Shown here in pieces: positions 45,364 through 54,088 of a stretch of 64,000 bases of DNA. The translations under genes and the position numbers were made by a program. The notes beneath the pieces were generated by a model. That model did not search any database. It saw only the letters and a program-made list of their open reading frames with translations, and was not told the DNA's origin. The stretch comes from Lactiplantibacillus daowaiensis. GTDB lineage: Bacteria; Bacillota; Bacilli; Lactobacillales; Lactobacillaceae. Positions within the stretch are counted from its first letter, which is position 1. Each line of letters starts with the position of its first letter. Location: contig NZ_BJDJ01000006.1 of assembly GCF_005405085.1 (NCBI RefSeq), positions 1 through 64,000 of the forward strand, read 5' to 3'.

Positions 45364-45896
45364 TTAAGCTAACGCGTTTTTATGTTTCTTTATTTTCTTG
45401 ATGGCCCAAGTATAGTGACTCGCTGTGCAAGATACAAAATAACTACCAAGCGTCGTGCCGCCAACCCATTCATAATGATGCTTTGAAAATAGTGCTTCAT
45501 TTGTAAATGTATCGATTAAGCACATAACGTCATGATGTGTTTGCTTCAATAGTGCAATGGCTTCATCAAGGCTGGTCTGTTGATGATTGTCAAAGAAAAC
45601 CTGATTTAATTCACCATAGTTTCGCCAATTATAGCCCGTTGGAAAAAAGGCTGCTTAGTACCGGCTAGATTACTGTTGACCCAGTTTAAGACCAGTTGAT
45701 GCCATTCAAAAATATGAATTAAAACATCACGAATCGTTTTATCACGTCGCCAATGGGCTTGCTTTTCCTTAGAGCTGTCGAAATTAAACTCACGAGTGCG
45801 ATCTTCGGTTGGGATGGATTCAATCAATGCTAACAAAGCCGCGTACTGGTTGTCACTAGCCGCAATTAAATCCTTTTTAGTTGTTGGACGAGCCAT
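45364..45896 (-). pseudogene. ClbS/DfsB-like (DinB-fold) protein, frameshifted
   Basis: Two reading frames continue each other. The first (45606-45896) gives MARPTTKKDLIAASDNQYAA through HIFEWHQLVLNWVNSN and breaks after PFF. The second, from about 45640 down to 45364, gives PTGYNWRNYGELNQVF, then LLKQTHHDVMCLIDTFTNEA and a SHYTWAIKKIKKHKNALA tail. Joined, they make a roughly 175-aa four-helix ClbS/DfsB-type protein. The break is at a run of six A (45643-45648, plus strand); seven would restore the frame. It may be a real loss, a slippage switch or a sequencing error. Confidence 0.8.
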
Positions 45897-46351
45897 TAAA
45901 CATACCTCATTTCATGATTTACGCGCTATTCGTGGCTGGTAAATTCTTTTACATGACTACTAAATAATTGTCAAAAAGACTTTAAGCAGTAAGTGTGGAA
46001 TTTGTCTTTAAAAAATTTAAAAGTAAAGACAGGCTATATTTCTGATTGTGAGGGCTTACAACAACATTCATTATACAGATTGTTGCGGGGAAGCTGAAAT
46101 AGAACTTGCTAGGTTACCGCGATAATATGAAATTAGAAATGGTGTTTTTATGGTAATTGAATACAAGCTTTTATAATGATCCATGATTTGGCTGTTGATT
46201 ATTTATGTTTGTGAATGGTTCTCCGCTATTTAAATGCATGTGATATTGTATTCTGTGGATATATATAAGACATCTGTTATTTTGATTTTGTAAAATGTGT
46301 TTATCCTAAATATGGATAGACGTTATGCTATAACATGATTGGAAGCGGCGT

Positions 46352-46504
46352 ATGAATAAAGTTAAAAATTGGCTGCTAGTCATTTTGTTGATGAGAACAA
46401 TCGGGTTATCCATAACATACCTACTTGGAAAAGTACCGTTTGCATCTGCATTAACATTTTTTATAATAGCTATTTTAATAACAGCAGCTTTTAGAAATTC
46501 TTAG
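46352..46504 (+). CDS. 50-aa hydrophobic peptide, uncertain
   Basis: ATG at 46352 with GGAAG 6 nt upstream. The product starts MNKVKNWLLVILLMRTIGLS and continues as a second hydrophobic stretch (LTFFIIAILITAA). It could be a small membrane peptide such as a bacteriocin-locus or toxin-type protein, or a gene remnant. From 45897 to 46351 I see only AT-rich sequence without a supportable gene. Confidence 0.4.
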   Translation: MNKVKNWLLVILLMRTIGLSITYLLGKVPFASALTFFIIAILITAAFRNS

Positions 46505-46614
46505 GGGGAATTTAGACGCAATAAGTCATTACGATTTATTTCAATTTGTAAAAGATGCCGTAGAAAGAACCGGTATTTTATTTAAGAAAGTAATTCTGTG
46601 AAGAGGATATATAA

Positions 46615-46770
46615 GTGAAGAATGTTGATCTAAAAAACAAAAAAGAATTGCTAAAGAAATTTTGGATAAATATGATAATGATTGAGCGGATTTACATGAC
46701 AAGACTACTTCTTTTGAATTAACAGCAGTGATGAGATATATTGCGAATGAATCTAATCATAAACAGTGAG
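46615..46770 (+). pseudogene. Gene remnant with internal stop codons
   Basis: One frame reads SKKQKRIAKEILDKYDND, a TGA, then ADLHDKTTSFELTAVMRYIA and NESNHKQ before TGA. Coding-like, charged helical sequence broken by stops suggests a decayed small gene; bacteriocin immunity proteins have a similar look, but this is a guess. The rest of 46505-46806 shows no gene. Confidence 0.35.
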
Positions 46771-46806
46771 TAATTGCCGGTCTGAAAAATAAATAATTGA
46801 ATTTTC

Positions 46807-46963
46807 AATATGTGAAAATAGGATTGAGCTACCTGAATATGATAGCTCAATCCTATTTTGATATGCACGTAACAAGTTATACTAAAAATTAGTTTTTGTA
46901 GTCGATTTATAAAGGAAAGTTCATTTATTAATGAAAAATTCACTTTATATTGAAATAAAGTAC
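46807..46963 (+). repeat. Intergenic repeat copy 1 (hairpin element)
   Basis: It begins AATATGTGAAAATAGGATTG and ends ATAAAGTAC, like copy 2 at 51976-52146. Its first part is a 17-bp hairpin (AAAATAGGATTGAGCTA with its complement, 11-nt loop). A second imperfect inverted repeat sits in the AGTTCATTT..AATTCACTT part. It is in the same orientation as copy 2. Confidence 0.8.
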
Positions 46964-47125
46964 GGATTTAGTTAAAAACATCTCGAAATTTTTTGCGTGT
47001 ATTTAAAACTGAATTTTTTAAAATTTTATTTCAACACGCTACAAAGTCAAGGATTGAATGCAATATGTCACTCACAATCAAAAAATTAGATAACTTAAAA
47101 ATGCTCTCGAAGAATATAAGGAGTA

Positions 47126-47662
47126 CTAGAGTACACCATGCATTAAGTATTTGGATAGAATGTCTGACATTTCTCGTGGACTTTCACGAGTGCCGGAAAG
47201 AAGCCATTCGGAGAGAACGCTAAATATGCTACCAGCAAAAAAATTTATACGATATCGCTCTGGAGAATTGGCAGGCATATTTCCAACAACAGCTATGACT
47301 TGATCAAGACTCCAATCGTAAATATAACTGGAAAGTCCGTTGTTAAACAACAAAGTTATCCGTTGCTTTTCGTTCAAGAATAATTTGAATGCTTCTTCAA
47401 ATCCCTTGTTAAAGTGCTCATAATCTAAGGAAATATCTTGATCTTTGGTTAAATTACGGCGCAATCTTAGGGACTGGAAATAGTAATCGAGAATTTCTTC
47501 TTTGTTATTAAAATTACGGTAATAACTAGCACGAGCTACGTTAGCAGTTTTAACTAACTCCGAAATTGTCACGGCAGAGAAGGGGGTATTTTGTAACAAG
47601 GTGAATAGGCCATTGACGATTTGATTTTTCACTCGAATATTCTCGGTTTTACTGTAACGCAT
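47126..47662 (-). CDS. TetR-family transcriptional regulator
   Basis: 178 aa with AAAGGAG before the ATG. The N-terminal TetR helix-turn-helix is clear: LFTLLQNTPFSAVTISELVKT then ANVARASYYRNFNNKEEILD. The C-terminal ligand domain is divergent. It is transcribed away from the unknown/CrtC-like gene pair, and a palindrome over that pair's -10 region is its probable operator. AT-rich codon use, unlike the aro or leuS regions, fits an acquired block. Confidence 0.9.
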   Translation of the reverse strand: MRYSKTENIRVKNQIVNGLFTLLQNTPFSAVTISELVKTANVARASYYRNFNNKEEILDYYFQSLRLRRNLTKDQDISLDYEHFNKGFEEAFKLFLNEKQRITLLFNNGLSSYIYDWSLDQVIAVVGNMPANSPERYRINFFAGSIFSVLSEWLLSGTRESPREMSDILSKYLMHGVL

Positions 47663-47765
47663 AATGATAACTCCTTTTTACTGAGACAAAGATAACTATA
47701 TTGTCCCGCTGTATGTTATTGTTCTGTTTGTTTTTAGGTGATACACTTTGAATCATCAAACCAGC

Positions 47766-47788
47766 TTATACTATGGCATAGGTATAAT
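47766..47788 (+). promoter_or_regulatory. Promoter with probable TetR operator
   Basis: TTATAC and GTATAA arms (47766-47771, 47782-47787) enclose TATGGCATA, itself a palindrome. The right arm contains the -10 TATAAT (47783-47788). A repressor bound here would block the promoter of the 47835 gene. The -35 is poor. Confidence 0.5.
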
Positions 47789-47834
47789 CAATCGTCAATT
47801 TAGAACAAGTATGCATTAGGAGGCATTATTTTAG

Positions 47835-48560
47835 ATGAAATTAATCCAGAGCAAAACTATGGTTATTCATGCAAACAAACTAATGAACCAACCACATAAC
47901 GATGATGAACAAATTGACCTATGGGAGTTGACGGCAGCAAATCGTGCAGTGACCAATTTACGTAAATTGTTGTATGAAGATAAAATGTTAGCTCTATTAA
48001 AGAATGAGTTAGCGGAGTCTTTTACTTTGAATAAAAAGTATGCGGATACTTCAGATAACGACTTCAACTATGGTCAGTTAATCTTGCAAATTGAAGGCAT
48101 TACTAGTGAAATATTGATTGAATCCGTAACCAAACTAATGAATGCAGTGAAGGGATCTACTAATCAGGCCCGTGACATGATGTTTGAGCAAACTTTTGTA
48201 GTACATCCAGAACATTATGCATTAGGTGGCGGTAATATTGAAACTATGGGTGGGCACCCAGTACTGACTAAGCCTATGCCTACGCCAATTAACATGATGC
48301 CAAAGTTTATACGTCAATTTGTAGATGACACGCAATATGCCATTGTTACAGCTGGCAGTGGTCCGCTGCAAGACGATACGCCGTTTACGTATGTGCTTCA
48401 ACAATACAAAAATACTGATAATGGTATGGAAGCAAATTTGATGATTTGGTATCCAGCGAATTGCCCGGATAATTATGTTGAAGAACATATTGAACATTAT
48501 GCAGTTGAATTCCGTAATGGATGTCGTATGGCGTTACAGCGACAATCACAATCAGAATAA
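47835..48560 (+). CDS. Unknown protein, first gene of TetR-linked pair
   Basis: 241 aa; TAGGAGG lies before the ATG. No signal peptide or membrane helix. The first 115 residues look helical (NRAVTNLRKLLYEDKMLALL). The rest contains conserved-looking Gly/Pro blocks (HYALGGGNIETMGGHPVLTKP and FIRQFVDDTQYAIVTAGSGP) that suggest a ligand or cofactor domain. I do not recognise the family. It is followed 28 nt later by the CrtC-like gene with its own AAGGAGG site, so both should be in one transcript. Confidence 0.65.
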   Translation: MKLIQSKTMVIHANKLMNQPHNDDEQIDLWELTAANRAVTNLRKLLYEDKMLALLKNELAESFTLNKKYADTSDNDFNYGQLILQIEGITSEILIESVTKLMNAVKGSTNQARDMMFEQTFVVHPEHYALGGGNIETMGGHPVLTKPMPTPINMMPKFIRQFVDDTQYAIVTAGSGPLQDDTPFTYVLQQYKNTDNGMEANLMIWYPANCPDNYVEEHIEHYAVEFRNGCRMALQRQSQSE

Positions 48561-48588
48561 TAAATGGATCAGTTAAGGAGGAACCAAA

Positions 48589-49698
48589 ATGGCCCAGTCA
48601 AGATTGATGGCAGGACTTGAAGACTATCAACGGTTAGGTTTGAAATCTGGAGAAGTCGAACTATGGGAAGATGGAAAACGAGATGATGATCGTCGTGGTG
48701 TCGTGGAATGGTGGTACTTTGATGTTATTTTAGATGATGGAAGTAAAATTGCAGCGGTATATTCAACAAAAATCCAGCCTTTTATGTTTATGAAAGGAAC
48801 CCATCCCTGCATTAAATTCGATTTAACAACACCAGACGGTCGTCAGATTTCCAAAAGGATTACTAAGTTTCCAAATAATGAGATTAGTTTCTCTGAAGAA
48901 AAATGCGATGTCCGTTGGGGTGATAATTACTTTGAGGGAGATTTAAAAACTTATAATATCAAAGTTGCACCAGTCGATGGATTTGGGTTTGATGTCCAGT
49001 TAAAAAGCGAAAGTTCACCGTGGCGTGGAGAAACAGGACATATTGGTTTTGAAGCGAATGATGAAAAGTATTTTACTTGGTTATGTGTTGTACCACGTGG
49101 TAAGGTGACCGGAACGGTCATGATTGATGGTCAAGTACATGAGGTTACAGGAGTAGGCTATCATGATCATCAATGGGGGAACACAACTCAATTCGATTTT
49201 TTAAATCATTGGTTTTGGTCGCGACAGAGTACATCAAAGCATACTTTAACCGTGTTTGACTTTGTGATGAATGAACATTACGAATATAAACGTATTCCAT
49301 TGGTTTTTCTGCAAGACATCAATGGTAAATTGTTATTCGATAGCACTGATAATGTAGAGTGTGAAGTACATGAGGAATTTATGCAAAAGGAGTCCGTCCA
49401 TGAATTTCCAAAAGTCACTCACTATTTATTTCGAAGTGGTGAAAAGACAATTGAATATACTGTTAAAGTTAAGCAAGAGTTAGATGCTCGTTATATTTAT
49501 AAGATGACACCATTCTTTCTTAGGTGGATTTTTAAAGGAACAAAGCCGAAATATGGGCGATATTTGGCCGAAGGCACTATTAATTATATTGATGGTGATC
49601 GGTCGTTCATTGAAACGAGTGATTTGATTTATGAGTTTGCATATGTTGGTGAAAATTACCGGGAACATATGACTAAGCCCCTTGTAAAAGGAAAATGA
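48589..49698 (+). CDS. CrtC/AttH-like lipocalin-fold hydratase
   Basis: 369 aa. VVEWWYFDVILDDGSKIAAV near residue 40 matches the EWWYF opening of the CrtC (carotenoid 1,2-hydratase)/AttH family, and GVGYHDHQWGN around residue 190 matches its D-H-x-W-G motif. Long beta-rich stretches fit two lipocalin-like barrels. No signal peptide, so it is cytoplasmic. Relatives hydrate or cyclise terpenoid, isoflavonoid or polyketide substrates. No carotenoid genes are in the window, so the substrate is open and could be a plant-derived or lipid compound. Confidence 0.65.
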   Translation: MAQSRLMAGLEDYQRLGLKSGEVELWEDGKRDDDRRGVVEWWYFDVILDDGSKIAAVYSTKIQPFMFMKGTHPCIKFDLTTPDGRQISKRITKFPNNEISFSEEKCDVRWGDNYFEGDLKTYNIKVAPVDGFGFDVQLKSESSPWRGETGHIGFEANDEKYFTWLCVVPRGKVTGTVMIDGQVHEVTGVGYHDHQWGNTTQFDFLNHWFWSRQSTSKHTLTVFDFVMNEHYEYKRIPLVFLQDINGKLLFDSTDNVECEVHEEFMQKESVHEFPKVTHYLFRSGEKTIEYTVKVKQELDARYIYKMTPFFLRWIFKGTKPKYGRYLAEGTINYIDGDRSFIETSDLIYEFAYVGENYREHMTKPLVKGK

Positions 49699-49817
49699 AA
49701 TAAATAGTGTACTTAGCAAGTACTCTTCACAAGAAAGTCCCAAAGTTTATTGAAGCATGCCTTCAAGTTATATTAGTAGGAAATCAATTGAAGATTATAG
49801 AGCGTAGACCAATAGGA

Positions 49818-49862
49818 AAAGGGTTGAACTATCGAGAGAATGATAGTTCAATCCTTTTTTGT
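49818..49862 (+). terminator. Terminator after the CrtC-like gene
   Basis: AAAAGGGTTGAACTAT and ATAGTTCAATCCTTTT arms are followed by a T run. The sequence resembles the hairpin of the intergenic repeats at 46807 and 51976 but is not a full copy. The rest of 49699-49984 has no gene. Confidence 0.75.
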
Positions 49863-49984
49863 GCACAATTATGATAACTATCCGCGAAAATAGCCATGTG
49901 TTGAACCAATAATTTTTGATGAGCTTCATAATAGATCAACTCAGCTTTCTATCCGTATATCTGTTTCGCCGAGGAAATCTGATA

Positions 49985-51391
49985 TTAATCCTGAACTTTT
50001 TTTCTTAACTTAAATGAAATAATTAATCCCATAATTGCCATTAGAAAAGCCACTAGGAATGCGGCATGATAGCCTTGATTTAGACTGGTCAAATCTGTCT
50101 TACCATTGGTTGTTTTACTGAATAATGCGACTAACATCATCAGTAACGCTGTGCCTAATGACCCCGCAATTTGTCGAACTGTGGAAGAAGCTGCGTTACC
50201 GTGGATGGCTAATTTTTCATCAAGCGCGTTTACCCCAGCTGTAAAGGTAGGCATCATAACGAGCGCAATACCAACCATTCGTATCGCGTACAAACTGGCA
50301 ATCAAATATAGGCTGGTACTAGCTGTAAAGAAGAACATTGGCAACGTCCCCAAGCCAAGGATCAAGTATCCAACTAGTGATAATTTAAAAATGCCATACT
50401 TATCGAATAATTGGCCGGAAATCGGATTTAAAACGGCCATGACGAGGGCTCCAGGTAAAAGCGTTAAGCCAGAAATGAGAGCTGAGACACCGTGAACATT
50501 TTGCAAATACAGCGGCATGACGAGTTCTACCCCTAGCATTGAAATATTACTGATGGCGCTTAAGATCGAAGTTATTGAAAAAGTCTGGTTTTTGAATACT
50601 CGTAGTTCAATTAGTGGGTTTTTAATTTTTAACTGACGAATACCAAATAAAATAATTAAGATGCAGCCAATGATGAACATGAGAATAACGGATAGTGTTA
50701 CCGTGCCGCTATTACCAACTAATGAAAAGCTATAGAGTAAGGCACCAAAGCCTGTTAGTGATAGGAATAAGGACCAAAAATCTAGTGCCTCGTGTCGCGC
50801 ATCGTTGATGTGTTGAATGAAAATAGCCCCTAATGCTAATACAATTAACGTTAAAGGAATCAGTACTAGAAACAAGGAACGCCAGCCAAAATCATCGATT
50901 AATAATCCAGAGAGGGTGGGACCGATTGCGGGTGCAAAGGCTACGACAATTCCGGTCATTCCCATCGCTGCACCGCGTTTTTCAACGGGATATAAGATTA
51001 GAACCACGTTTTGAATTAAAGGGATCAATGAACCAGCAGCGATTGCTTGGATCAAGCGACCGATTAAGAGGACTAGAAACGAAGGTGCTAGGTAGCCAAT
51101 GATGGTTCCGAATAAAAAAATGATCATCATGGTTAAGTAAGTCCACTTAACATCAAATCGTTTGAAGACCCATGCCGAAATTGGAATCATAAGCCCCGCG
51201 ACCATCAGATACCCAGTACTCAACCACTGTGCAGTCGCCTGTGAAACAGATAATTCTTTCATGATTGTTGGTAGGGCATTATTCAAAAAGGTCTCAGTAA
51301 GTAATGTTAGAAATGCGCCTAAGAGCATGATGATAACCATCGTTGTCTTTTGTTTTGGATGTGCCTTTAGGTTTGCAACTGTTGAATTCAT
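49985..51391 (-). CDS. DHA2-family multidrug MFS exporter
   Basis: 468 aa. About 13-14 hydrophobic segments. LNNALPTIMKELSVSQATAQWLSTGYLMVAGLMIP is the helix 1-2 region of LmrB/EmrB-type exporters, and RLIQAIAAGSLIPLIQNVVLILYP a motif of that group. It lies downstream of a MarR-type regulator gene with a matching operator copy in front of each, so it is likely induced by a toxic compound. Substrate unknown. Confidence 0.9.
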   Translation of the reverse strand: MNSTVANLKAHPKQKTTMVIIMLLGAFLTLLTETFLNNALPTIMKELSVSQATAQWLSTGYLMVAGLMIPISAWVFKRFDVKWTYLTMMIIFLFGTIIGYLAPSFLVLLIGRLIQAIAAGSLIPLIQNVVLILYPVEKRGAAMGMTGIVVAFAPAIGPTLSGLLIDDFGWRSLFLVLIPLTLIVLALGAIFIQHINDARHEALDFWSLFLSLTGFGALLYSFSLVGNSGTVTLSVILMFIIGCILIILFGIRQLKIKNPLIELRVFKNQTFSITSILSAISNISMLGVELVMPLYLQNVHGVSALISGLTLLPGALVMAVLNPISGQLFDKYGIFKLSLVGYLILGLGTLPMFFFTASTSLYLIASLYAIRMVGIALVMMPTFTAGVNALDEKLAIHGNAASSTVRQIAGSLGTALLMMLVALFSKTTNGKTDLTSLNQGYHAAFLVAFLMAIMGLIISFKLRKKVQD

Positions 51392-51408
51392 TGAATCACT
51401 CCTGTAAA

Positions 51409-51422
51409 TGTACTATGCTACA
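51409..51422 (-). promoter_or_regulatory. MarR-type operator in front of the MFS gene
   Basis: TGTACTATGCTACA, an imperfect palindrome, lies in the 43-bp gap between marR-type and MFS genes and is almost the same as the site at 51903. Confidence 0.55.
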
Positions 51423-51434
51423 CTTTTGCTTAAA

Positions 51435-51884
51435 TCAAAAATTGTTAATCATTTTGTTTAAAACTTTTAAAAATTCTTGTTGGTTTTTCGTTGAAAGACC
51501 AGCTACTATTCTTGCTTCGACAGCTTGCACTGACTTATTAATTTTATCGCGATTGACTTTAACTAAGTCAACGCCTTGCGATGTCATATTTAAAACGACT
51601 TGACGTTGATCATTAGGCATCTTAGAAGTACTAATCAGATTCATGGCAACCAATCGTTTAATGACGCCCCGTGTTGTAGGGTGGCTTAAGCGCAATATGC
51701 TTTCCATGTTTTTTTGTGTAATAACGCTGTCTTGCGTATCATTAATTGTCATCAGCACAGTCATTTGCGTACCAGTTAATGGGGTATCTAAGTTGGCTAG
51801 AGTATTATTTAGTTCTTTTTCAACCAATGTGTTTAGCATTTTAATTCTGGGCCCAATAGCAGTTACAGTTTTAGTTGTTGCCAT
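51435..51884 (-). CDS. MarR-family transcriptional regulator
   Basis: 149 aa from the ATG at 51884, which follows GAGGTGAT; earlier in-frame codons overlap that site. Winged helix: TQKNMESILRLSHPTTRGVIKRLVAMNLISTSKMPNDQRQVVLN, with the DxR of the wing. N- and C-terminal helices form the dimer interface. It is likely the repressor of itself and the MFS gene, through the two palindromes noted. Confidence 0.9.
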   Translation of the reverse strand: MATTKTVTAIGPRIKMLNTLVEKELNNTLANLDTPLTGTQMTVLMTINDTQDSVITQKNMESILRLSHPTTRGVIKRLVAMNLISTSKMPNDQRQVVLNMTSQGVDLVKVNRDKINKSVQAVEARIVAGLSTKNQQEFLKVLNKMINNF

Positions 51885-51902
51885 GTTTATCACCTCAATA
51901 AA

Positions 51903-51916
51903 TGTAGCATACTACA
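51903..51916 (-). promoter_or_regulatory. MarR-type operator in front of marR-type gene
   Basis: TGTAGCATACTACA: perfect TGTAG/CTACA arms around CATA, directly upstream of the regulator's ribosome site. It resembles the site at 51409. Confidence 0.6.
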
Positions 51917-51975
51917 CTTATTGTTGGAAGTCAACATGCCTCTAGGTAGAAAATAGATGCGGTAGCGATTCATTG

Positions 51976-52146
51976 AATATGTGAAAATAGGATTGGGCTA
52001 TCTGAATGTGGTAGCCCAATCCTATTTTGATATACATATTCTGACTTATACTAATAATTAATTTTTGTAATGCACTTATAAAGCGAAGTTCATTTTTAGT
52101 AAAAAAACTCAAAATGAAAAATTCACTTCTTGTGGATATAAAGTAC
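51976..52146 (+). repeat. Intergenic repeat copy 2 (hairpin element)
   Basis: A direct repeat of 46807-46963. The hairpin arms read AAAATAGGATTGGGCTA and TAGCCCAATCCTATTTT; the A-T pair of copy 1 is a G-C pair here on both arms, a compensatory change. An extra 14 nt or so lie in the second inverted repeat. Confidence 0.8.
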
Positions 52147-52239
52147 TAGAACTATTAACTCTAACGTTAAAGCGGTTGCATTTACACAACGAGTTAGATA
52201 GAGTAAAGAAAGTAAACTTAAAATTAAGAGGGTATTGCA

Positions 52240-53061
52240 ATGTATAAGATGATCGTCTGTGATCTCGACGAAACCTTAATGAACGATGATGGGAGTTTGT
52301 CTGCGAAAAATGCGGCGGCAATTCAAGCAGCAACTGCTAAGGGCGTCTATTTTGTCGCCAATTCCGGTCGGAGCTATACGTCATTTCAAGATAGTTTGGC
52401 AAAGATGCAGTTACGAGATAAAAAAGATCAATATTCTATCTCATATAATGGTGGCTTGATTTTGGAAAATGCCGGTAATCGACCGATTGCGGTCAATGCG
52501 ATGCCATTTGAACTCGCAAAGGCTGTTTTTGAAGTAGGGGCAGCAGATGCTGAAGCGGCCACCCATGTTTATACGCAAGATGAATTATTTATTTATAATC
52601 CAACTCCTGACGACTCCGCTTATTTGACCAATCGGGGTGCTGCCTTTACGCCGGTCACGAGTGCTGATTTTGACCAGTTTAAGGATTTAAATGTGATGAA
52701 GGTGATTATGGCGCTACCAACGGTGGCTAAACGTAAGGCGATGCAAGCAGCGGTTGAAAAAGTTGTTGATCCGAGTCAATTAGCCGTGACATTTTCATCC
52801 AGTCGTTATGTTGAATTTAACCAGGCCGGTGTTGATAAAGGTTCTGCGTCAGTTCAATTGGGGCAACTATTGGGTATTCAGCCAAGTGAAATTATTGCAG
52901 CTGGTGATAATAGTAATGATTTACCAATGTTAAATGCCGTTGGGTTACCAGTTAGTGTGGCTAATGGGATTGATAGTGTCAAAGCGGCGGCCAAGTATGT
53001 CACTAAAGCCGATAATAATCACGATGCGTTAGCCGAAGTTATAAATAAGTTTGTTTTGTAA
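52240..53061 (+). CDS. Cof-type HAD phosphatase
   Basis: 273 aa. MYKMIVCDLDETLMNDDGSL holds the nucleophile Asp motif D-x-D-x-T; NSGRSY is the second motif and GDNSNDLPMLNAVGLPVSVANG the metal-binding motif IV of the IIB HAD hydrolases. The family dephosphorylates sugar phosphates, FMN or PLP-type compounds. The substrate is not readable. The start is preceded by AGAGGG. It marks the return to chromosomal-type composition after the accessory block. Confidence 0.92.
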   Translation: MYKMIVCDLDETLMNDDGSLSAKNAAAIQAATAKGVYFVANSGRSYTSFQDSLAKMQLRDKKDQYSISYNGGLILENAGNRPIAVNAMPFELAKAVFEVGAADAEAATHVYTQDELFIYNPTPDDSAYLTNRGAAFTPVTSADFDQFKDLNVMKVIMALPTVAKRKAMQAAVEKVVDPSQLAVTFSSSRYVEFNQAGVDKGSASVQLGQLLGIQPSEIIAAGDNSNDLPMLNAVGLPVSVANGIDSVKAAAKYVTKADNNHDALAEVINKFVL

Positions 53062-53204
53062 ACAATGGTATTATTATATTGTGACTTTCTCCGTTTGAAT
53101 AATTAGTTTTGCAAGTGTTATGATGTAAGGTGTAAATGTAGTGGACGCGACAAGTTTTGCCAGTGAAAACCACTGGAAACTATCAGTGAATGGGGGAACG
53201 CGCA

Positions 53205-53807
53205 ATGAGTGCGATTCGAGACGATTTAGCCAAAGCCATTAAAAGTAAACATCTCGTTGAGATCTATTCCAAAGGGACCAACGAACAATTTAGTGTCGGC
53301 TATATCATGCAACAAGACGAAAAATTCGTCTTAGTCGAAGCCATTAATGTTGACGGTGAGTTAGATGGGATTGTAGTATTCCGGAAGGCGTCACTGGCAA
53401 AAATCGTGACAGGCAGCGATTATTTGAAGAGTATGACAACAATTGTCAGCTTAGCCCAACAACGCGGTTATTTTGATATTTGGAATACCGAACGGTTAGT
53501 GACTAAGTTTTTGAAGAAAGAACATCATCATTCTTTACTAAAGGCATTATTGAAGTTGGCCTTCAAGAAAGACCAAGTCATTCAATTATCTGGTCGCATC
53601 AAGAAGCATGGTGATACTTATACCGGGTTCATTCATAGTGAACATAAGAAATATTTGGAATTCAACTACGTGGATACCTTTGACCTGACCAAGCGACCAC
53701 AAATCGCGGTTCGGTATGCGGAAATCGATGAAGCCAGTTTCCATAGTTTTGAAACGTTTAATATTACGGCAGTTATTGAAAGTTATATGCCGGGTGATTT
53801 CCATTAA
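53205..53807 (+). CDS. Conserved hypothetical protein
   Basis: 200 aa from the ATG at 53205, after GGGGGAA; the longer frame would start before it. No signal or membrane segment. The first half resembles a small beta-barrel (LVEIYSKGTNEQFSVGYIMQ, VEAINVDGELDGIVVFRK). The second half has a basic helix (FLKKEHHHSLLKALLKLAFKK) and repeats the barrel pattern (IQLSGRIKKHGDTYTGFIHS). It could bind nucleic acid, but that is a guess. Single gene with a terminator. Confidence 0.65.
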   Translation: MSAIRDDLAKAIKSKHLVEIYSKGTNEQFSVGYIMQQDEKFVLVEAINVDGELDGIVVFRKASLAKIVTGSDYLKSMTTIVSLAQQRGYFDIWNTERLVTKFLKKEHHHSLLKALLKLAFKKDQVIQLSGRIKKHGDTYTGFIHSEHKKYLEFNYVDTFDLTKRPQIAVRYAEIDEASFHSFETFNITAVIESYMPGDFH

Positions 53808-53815
53808 CAGACATC

Positions 53816-53850
53816 AACCACTTATCTATTATTGATAGGTGGTTTTTTGT
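53816..53850 (+). terminator. Terminator after the 53205 gene
   Basis: AACCACTTATC and GATAGGTGGTT arms are followed by a T6 tract. Confidence 0.85.
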
Positions 53851-54088
53851 TGCTAGTTGAAATAAATGATGTAAAACCCATCTTAACCAAAAATTGGTCT
53901 AAAACGTCCTGCACCTGTCAGGTTATGAAAAAACAGTCTTAAAAATTATTAAGTTTCTCACATAAAATATACAAACCGCCCACCATTCGATACAATAAGA
54001 CTATTGAACTATCGGTATTCTGGGGAGGGGCGAAATCATCGTTTATGTTAGTTGGTCTATCGCCGCGTTTGACCATTGGTATTCGGTC

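Noticed and set aside
46964-47125. Plus-strand frame opposite the TetR gene end
   Set aside because: It is the antisense shadow of the regulator's 3' region without a ribosome site.
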